Under the pieces are notes generated by a model. It was not told the origin of the DNA. It did no database searches and was given only the letters and a program-made list of their open reading frames with translations. Of a DNA stretch of 64,000 bases, positions 57,990 through 64,000 are shown piece after piece. Both the position numbers and the translations under genes were made by a program. This DNA is from Saxidomus purpurata (taxonomy: Eukaryota; Mollusca; Bivalvia; Venerida; Veneridae): positions 29,506,281 to 29,570,280 of the forward strand of contig JAFMSR010000003.1 in NCBI GenBank assembly GCA_022818135.1, read 5' to 3'. Position 1 is the stretch's first letter. Each line of letters begins with the position of its first letter.

Positions 57990-58460
57990 GAAATATTTAT
58001 TTATGTATTCCGACAGTTTCTAATCTTACTTAATTTGATAGGCCAGACTTTCCTTATTTTGGCACATTCATGCAAGACTGGTAAAATTACCAATTTGTAT
58101 AGGAAAGAGAATATAACTAAAGCATAGTCCGTCTATATGACTATATATTGTTGGGGTTTTTTTTCAACAAAATCTTCAAAGAATCTCACAGTGCTCGTGT
58201 ACAGTTACCGGTAAAAAGAAGGAGAGAGAGAATCTGTTGAAACAGATTTAATGGTGAGCTTGGTTTGACGGTTCCGCTAAATATGTTTATACAAGAATTG
58301 TTACGCTTTACAATTTGGTAGTGTATACTTTCAAAAATACAGGAATCTATACTGGAACCATTTTATTTGATGATTCGTTCGGAAAATTGATAATTTCAGA
58401 CGGTTTGAAAAACCTTGATTTTACACCAAAATCTGAGGTCGAGCAGCTGTTAGTTTTGAA
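57990..58460. repeat. Two fused block copies
   Basis: 57990-58170 matches the 38610/49010 family (GACAGTTTCTAATCTTACTT, CCAGACTTTCCTTATTTTGG-CACATTCATGCA). 58240-58460 matches 23460-23650. The two blocks are contiguous here and probably form one larger ancestral unit. Confidence 0.65.
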
Positions 58461-58842
58461 TTAAATCGGCGCGGGATGTCAAAAGATAAGAATGAATTTG
58501 CTGTAATTTTAACTTGAAGCATTTGCACAAAACTAAGACCTTCCTTAATCCTGTACTATGATGTATGTTATCATTTTAAATACACCAGTAGGTTTCAAAT
58601 CCCAATGTTTATCTATCCTCAATTATCTTTCTATTGTCATCGATCACAAAACAATATAATTTAAGTATATTTTACCGTCAAAATACATTTGTATTATAAT
58701 GATTCATATATTTAAGAAAAATGTGTTTTTACATATTTCGAAATTGTAGGTAATTTACATATATCATAATGCAATCAATAATAATTTACACAATGGAAAA
58801 TGATTATGATCCTGTAAACGATAGTATAAACTTAACTTTTAC

Positions 58843-58925
58843 CTTTCGCTGCAGTTGATGAACATGAAATTCGTGTTTAAATCAACTCTGCACGGGCGTT
58901 CACAGTTCTTGTATTGATGGGTCTT
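58843..58925 (-). CDS. Possible LRRNT-like exon
   Basis: Minus-strand frame KTHQYKNCERPCRVDLNTNF then MFINCSER, ending AGCGAAAG followed by GTAAAAG, a good donor. C-x3-C with a terminal NCSxR just before the splice site resembles the N-terminal cap of leucine-rich-repeat receptors (consensus CPxxCxC...vxCsxxgL). The expected acceptor side is weak (AATAAAG, no pyrimidine tract) and an in-frame TGA lies just upstream. A diverged copy is at 32661-32897. No LRR repeat exons were found nearby, so the call is tentative. Confidence 0.3.
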
Positions 58926-59017
58926 TATTCAATTTACATTCCAAATTGATTTACACACTCTTGCAATAAATTGGTGTCAAGTTGTATTGATATGATCGAA
59001 GAATTTTGTAAATGTTG

Positions 59018-59206
59018 TACATTAAACTCCATATATAACGACTCCAGATATAGAGAAAACCCGGATATAAGGAACAAATTTTCTCGGCCCGATTTTTTTC
59101 TTTATTTATTTTATATGAAAATGTTAAAACGCGTATTACAAACACCGGCTATAACGAACATATTTAGATGGTCCCAAGGAGTTCGTAATAAATGGAGTTT
59201 ACTGTA
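59018..59206. mobile_element. pogo/Tigger-like MITE, 185 bp
   Basis: TA (59018-59019) then CATTAAACTCCATATATAAC; the right end, reversed, is CAGTAAACTCCATTTATTAC followed by TA (59205-59206). TIRs of about 26 bp match at all but a few positions. A TA target and CAGTnnAACTCC(g/a)TnTATnACGA termini are typical of pogo/Tigger-type elements. The 137-codon frame 58971-59384 crosses it and is not a gene. Confidence 0.85.
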
Positions 59207-60145
59207 TTTTAATGCAAAAATCTCAGCAATACACCACGTATTTTTATTACTGTTTGTACCTCATATCATTAGGATTCAAATACGCTTTCTCCTTCAAAAA
59301 ATGAAGAAGATGACATTAGCAGATACTATTGGAATCATCGTAAATTTAGATGTTTATACATCTGCACAATCATATCAATCCTAAACTATTTATTTCAACA
59401 GCTGTAAAAAGAACAAACTTGTTCTAATAGTTTATGCGGTCCGGTAATTGTAAGTGTGTCGTTCTATTACGAAAATCACAGAAACAAACATTTAAGTAAC
59501 CTTTTTGTTTTATTTCAATTGTAAAAATATGTATGTTTAATTTGATCAATATATTAATACATCTTTATAAGTACGTTGTAATTTCAAATGACAAAGTACC
59601 GTTACTACAGACAACGTCTGGAGACTACTATTCCTTTCAATTTACGAACAACAATAAATAACAACATGTCATTACCTGAACAATTGTTGTATTTAAATAA
59701 TAGACAGAAAGGAAAATATAACAAGCACTAAAACTTTAATAATATTTGTGAATTTGCTGTCAAATAGACAGAAGCATATTCTTCAGCTGAAGTTGGAAAA
59801 ACACACTGTAGGAACAGTTGTGATATAGTTCATACAATAAGCTAACCAGACTTGTTTCAAACAGTCTGAAAAATAGTCCTTGTAATTCAATCTATTACTT
59901 AAGTCTCTTTTCTGTGCTTTGTGAAGTGTTAGCGTTAAAGTTTAAACTTCACTTTTAAACTGAACAAAAGCGTTGCCGCTATCAGATTAACAACTTAGCT
60001 CAGATATGTACCATGTCTGTTGCTTTTGCGAACGAATGAAAGGTTCATTATTATGTGTGTAGGTCTGAATTTTATATTTGATGGTGTTTAGGGATAACAG
60101 CCCTTATTTCATATGTCTAGCCTTAAAACTCATGTGAATATAATA

Positions 60146-60393
60146 TACTCTGTTGCAAAAGAAAGTGTGCATAAGGTTTTGTTAATTTTATGTATTATAT
60201 TTAACTTAAGCATATGATGTTTGGTATCAAAATTTAGAGCAATATATGCTCTGTTTCAGTGGCATTAATAGCACATTCAATTGATAGCAAAGTGTGTATA
60301 AAGGTAGTGTTAGAAATTCAATGAGACCGATACTTGTTATCATCATGGAGATATTCAAATTAAAAAGTGCACACTTTCTTTTGCATCTGAGTA
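60146..60393. mobile_element. Tc1/mariner-like MITE, 244 bp
   Basis: TA (60146-60147) then CTCTGTTGCAAAAGAAAGTG; the right end, reversed, is CTCAGATGCAAAAGAAAGTG followed by TA (60392-60393). TIRs of about 24 bp differ at two positions. TIRs with TGCAAAAGAAAGTGTGCA and a TA target fit the Tc1/mariner group. Confidence 0.87.
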
Positions 60394-61016
60394 TATTTGA
60401 CTCTACACTGTATGCTTTTTAAACACTCCTTCTACTTATTTTAGTAAGTTAAAGTTTCATATGCATTTCACTCATAGGAATATGTAAGTATTTTGACCTT
60501 CAACACGGATAGAACAAGTTTTTATGTTCGTTTCGATCCTTGAACTCTGCAATTCACTTGTATACCAAAGAGTCTTATTTTTTTGGGTAGTGTTAAAGTT
60601 AGTTCATAGTTAATATTATTCGTCATTCTTAGTAGAAAGGTATCGCAAAATGATTTTCTAAAACCTGCATCAAATTTCACGACCAGTAGAACAAGATTGC
60701 GAAAATAGTCGTTTCCTTAAAGGTCCATTAATAAGCGAATGAGTGCAGTCAATGACATGTTCATTACTGTATGCAAGAACGAAACAATGTGGATTGTCTT
60801 GTTAAAATTTACTGAGGTTCTAACAAAGAAGAAAAGTATGTTACTATGTTGAAGTGTTAGTGAATCCTGTTCACCCATATTTATTAACGTTCCTTCATAT
60901 GTCAGTAGAAAAGTATACAGTACAATGATTTGTTTCTCTACATAAACTGCATTTTTTATTAAGAATTACCTACCTGTAGTTTTAAAGTATAGCAAAATAA
61001 CTTCCATTATATTCCT

Positions 61017-61504
61017 TTAAAGGGACATACCCTATAACTGATGTCGACTAAATAACCTCCAAAACCATAAATGATAGAATCCTTGGAAGTATAATAACTT
61101 AACATATTAAGTTTCAGCAGCATTCAAAGTCATTATCGATAAAATCAACGGTTTAAAATATACTGCAGTACCGTAAACCATTCAATAATCTATGTAGAGT
61201 TGTTGTTGTACAATTAGTGGGTGGATGCGTTTATTACAGAAAGCCTCTATATTGATTAATTGAGGCAAAATGTGGCATTTTTCGCCATATGTTTTTCTTT
61301 GAAATTGTATTTATCATTTTACGTTCATTGAACACATAATCTATGTTTCCTAGTGGGGCTCTTAAGGTGTAAAAAAAAATAGTAGAGATATAAGGCGTTA
61401 AGTCAATGAGGAAAACACGGATATTAGAACGACATAATCTATGTTTCGACAGCAGAAAATATGATCTGCTTTATTTTAATTCTTAGATGTAGGGAGTGCC
61501 TGCT
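61017..61504 (-). mobile_element. TTAA-type MITE, copy H
   Basis: TTAA (61017-61020) precedes the right terminus AGGGACATACCCTATAACTG. The family series follows in minus orientation to GATGTAGGGAGTGCC. It contains an 82-bp insert (61350-61431) and a 13-bp insert near 61470. The left terminus is degraded (GTGCCTGCTTTATG). Confidence 0.82.
61350..61431. mobile_element. 82-bp insert with 16-bp direct flanks
   Basis: ACATAATCTATGTTTC occurs exactly at 61334-61349 and 61432-61447, flanking the insert. The insert (GTAGAGATATAAGGC..., AACACGGATATTAG) resembles 61540-61620 (GATATGAATAGGC, AACACGGATTTTAATAG) and, weakly, 61830-61910. Confidence 0.65.
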
Positions 61505-61732
61505 TTATGTTATTAGATAGATTTGTGCATTTAAGATAAAAAATGTAGATAGATTTTTAGATATGAATAGGCTGTTAGTTGCAGTGAGGAGGGTTATAAA
61601 AAACACGGATTTTAATAGGTAAGGACAAATGAACTATATATCTAATTCGTGCCACGGACAGCTAAAGACCCAAGGATAATATCCCTCTGGATTATTCTGT
61701 TTTTGGCTCTGTTAAACCACTTATTTCAATTC

Positions 61733-61835
61733 TTGAATCATTGAGATGTCATTGAATGTACTGCATCATGTTATCTGTCAGACACAACCATTTTGTGCAT
61801 TTAGGATTAGTCAGTTGTAGACTGCAGATCTTTTA
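61733..61835. repeat. Block copy shared with 31531-31630
   Basis: Shared: CTT(C/G)A(G/A)TCAT(C/T)(A/G)AGA, CATTGAATG(C/T), TGCATC(C/A)TG, TATCTGTCAGAC and GTAGACTGCA. On the minus strand the frame equivalent to the C-terminus of the ORF at 31531-32028 is interrupted by a TGA. Confidence 0.6.
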
Positions 61836-62031
61836 GATTTGTCACATAGGTTTTTTTCCATAACTGTTTGCTTAATGTATTTGACAACGAGTAGGGTTAT
61901 AAATAAACAGGGACGTTAGTTTATCACGTGTTATTAGAAAATAGGTTCATAGGTACAGAATGAGACTGGCCGTCCATATATCTTGAATTCAAAAACGCTA
62001 TCGTGCAATGTTGTTTCTTTCAAGTGAAAAC

Positions 62032-62475
62032 TTATAACAGTTTAAAAAAATGAATTTTAATGACTTTTTTAAGGGCATTTTCTTCCTTTTGGGGGACAGC
62101 TTTTTTTAAAAATATGTATTCGTTGTAGTTTGAAAGGAAGACAAATGTAGGATTGATAAGATTAAAAATATATAATATGCTTATATAATATAAAATATAT
62201 AAAAAAAAAAATATATAGTAAATTATAAAATGAATAAAATGCAATATGTGTACTTCTCTTACATAAATCACTAAATCACTGGGATAAAAACATTGTATCC
62301 AATGTTTCTGTACTTTTTTTACTTTATCTGAAATCATTTTATCAACGTGTAATTTTTGTTCAAAAAAGTTAAGTGAATTGTTAAAACTAATGAAATATAA
62401 GTAGCACAATATAGGAACAGTACTCATCCACTTAATTCAAATACTTCAATTAAATCCTCACGTGTTGATATAGGA
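62032..62475. other. Very AT-rich stretch
   Basis: 62160-62230 is almost pure A/T with ATATA runs. A 131-codon minus frame covers it (62032-62427) but its Phe/Ile/Tyr/Leu-only central part reflects base composition, so I do not call it a gene. Confidence 0.5.
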
Positions 62476-62665
62476 AGTAACGGTTGTCGGAAGTTGCGTT
62501 TAGTAAAGCTCTCAGACATGCTTCCGGAACAAATTTCCTTGTTGAAACAAATGATTGATACCATACTATTTACTTGGGTATTAAATGATATTCGGCCTAT
62601 ATCAAAAGAGTCAGCTCACGTTTCAGACATTGGGTCGCACATTTTCAGTATCTGACCATTTGTGC
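62476..62665. repeat. Block copy shared with 36225 and 46900
   Basis: Third copy of the block. On the minus strand the ATG is kept (MCDP) but a TGA follows at codon 9. Confidence 0.6.
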
Positions 62666-63195
62666 AAAATTTGACTTCTTTTACAAATCATGATTCCTTG
62701 TGTTCCGATGTCTATAAATGGTATAGAAAGCAGTCATATATCAAATGTGGCTGCGGCAGAGATGTTAAATTGTGAAAAATGAGAACCATTCATCATTACC
62801 GTCCTATCTAAAAATGGATGCCGGCATCCTATGTAAACACCGTGAACACTGAATTTTTTCTATAAATTTGTTTTATGGCATGATTTTCCTGTCTTTTTTT
62901 CGCATGACGAACAATTTTAAAACTTGATTCGAAAAGGAAAATTGCAACAAAACAAAAGCACTTAACAGCAGGGTTTTCATTGTGACTTAATAAGATTATG
63001 TTACAGACAATATTCCAACAAGAATATTAGAATAAACGAATTATATTGCGTTAGCTCTACTTACAACAATTGCATGTAGCTAGCGCCGAGAATTAAAAAA
63101 AAAGAGACCTACCTCGTGTTTAGTAAGTTTTGCAAGTGGAAAAAAGTGCTGTCAAGACAAACTTTCAACGAAATAGCAAGAAATAATTTTATTTC

Positions 63196-63345
63196 CTCTG
63201 ACAGTTCCTTACTTTACTCAATTAAATCTGCCAGAATTTCCTAATACTGACACACTTCTGCAAAACAAGCGTAATGTAAATTTTGACGAGAAAAATATAC
63301 AATGAAAGTACACCCGCACTATAGCCGATTTACAATAGAATATAT
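63196..63345. repeat. Block copy of the 38.6/49.0-kb family
   Basis: Shared: GACAGTTCCTTACTTTACTC, GCCAGAATTTCCTAATACTGACACACTTCTGCAAAAC and AAAGTACACCCGCACTATAG. The TATA-like motif of other copies is broken here. Confidence 0.65.
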
Positions 63346-63966
63346 ATATTCAGAAAATCTAATCAAATATTCAGATATCGAATTTCGACTTTTTCCTCAA
63401 AACCTGTTGAAATAGTAAAACTGAAGCATACATGAAATAGTAGACAGTTCAATGCATCTAAAACTTAAATGCTCAGTATGCTATGAATATATGATGACAT
63501 AATGCACTAATGGAGTGTAATATAATCAATCAACTGACCATTGCTTTATATGAAAGCCTCAAATTCGAACCTCTGATCGGTCTTTGATTGTGCCTTGTCA
63601 GACACTTCAAACCGGACAGATAACTTAAATATGTAATTGATATTTACATTTTTTTTATTTAATTCATTTCATTTTACAGCCGTGGCTATTAATCTGCAGC
63701 ATTTCATATTAGTTTAACTACATACACCTTTCTTTCTGACAAAAAACCGATACATATGTCGATACATAAATTTGGAGAATCCATTAAAAAATTACTGCTT
63801 AAAATAGGGGTGTCGTTAGTTCATTCACGTCGTTAATACATGCGCTTAAATTTAAACATTTCTTTGCGTCATTCAAAACAAAATGAAGATAAGTAAATGT
63901 GGCAGATCTTATGTACAAGGTAAAAAGATTTCAGCGGATTTAAAATCGCTAGTGATTAACAAATTT

Positions 63967-63967
<1 letters not shown>

Positions 63968-64000
<33 letters not shown>
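63968..64000 (+). repeat. Poly-C run at window end
   Basis: At least 33 C in a row, continuing to the last base. Long pure C runs are rare in animal DNA; it may be real low-complexity sequence or an assembly artefact. Confidence 0.9.

Noticed and set aside
57990..58170. Repeated block translated on the minus strand as an exon (SVQIRNVWQFKLSK-like)
   Set aside because: A consensus frame can be drawn, but individual copies each carry stops or frameshifts in different places.
58971..59384. 137-codon plus ORF
   Set aside because: Crosses the pogo-like MITE from end to end; no domain.
62032..62427. 131-codon minus ORF resembling a membrane protein
   Set aside because: Hydrophobic runs come from an almost pure A/T stretch (62160-62230).
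1..64000. CRISPR array, prokaryotic operons or phage genes
   Set aside because: No spaced identical repeats with unique spacers, no ribosome binding sites and no dense ORFs; everything points to an animal nuclear genome.

Overview
The window looks like non-coding or sparsely coding nuclear DNA from an animal, most likely a bivalve mollusc. It is AT-rich, has no long ORF or ribosome binding sites, and carries many microsatellites (A, AC, CT, TAA, GTT, poly-C). It also holds repeat types I associate with bivalves: a terminal hairpin followed by GTCC-type motifs and diverged tandem cores, and the 'active-site-less' tandem repeats reading like CTACACAATGATACA...CAAATATCTAAGC. tRNA-derived SINE heads and MITEs with clear target-site duplications fit a eukaryote. 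The species assignment is inference.

Layout. 0-12 kb: AT-rich DNA with old tandem repeats, a poly-A/(AC) tract, a tRNA-Ser-like SINE and a 1.15-kb hAT-like foldback element with an exact 8-bp target duplication. 12-20 kb: a MITE, a possible small exon, a degraded coding-like stretch near 16 kb and a GC-rich short ORF near 19.8 kb. 21.8-23 kb: a nested cluster of MITE copies. 23-33 kb: diverged segmental duplicates, a hairpin-headed repeat with a (CA) tract, a hAT transposase C-terminal relic, and minus-strand coding-like ORFs. 33-43 kb: further copies of the same blocks, hairpins, microsatellites and a MITE split by a 0.74-kb insert. 43.4-46.5 kb: a 3.15-kb foldback element with TTAA at both ends. 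46.9-58.5 kb: more block copies, hairpins and bivalve-type tandem repeats. 58.8-64 kb: a pogo-like MITE, a Tc1/mariner-like MITE, another TTAA MITE, more block copies and a terminal poly-C run.

Two themes organise the window. First, a family of about 330-bp MITEs (TTAA target, termini AGGGACA...) occurs at least eight times in both orientations, including an inverted dimer; its ends resemble T2/Kolobok MITEs. Second, at least nine non-MITE sequence blocks recur two to six times, several in the same order about 10.4 kb apart, so the locus grew by old segmental duplication. Some block copies keep short open frames on the minus strand, one with a Cys pattern reminiscent of a leucine-rich-repeat N-terminal cap. 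They may be decayed exons of a tandem gene family, but I cannot prove that without homology searches. No intact protein-coding gene, intact tRNA, rRNA or CRISPR array could be supported.
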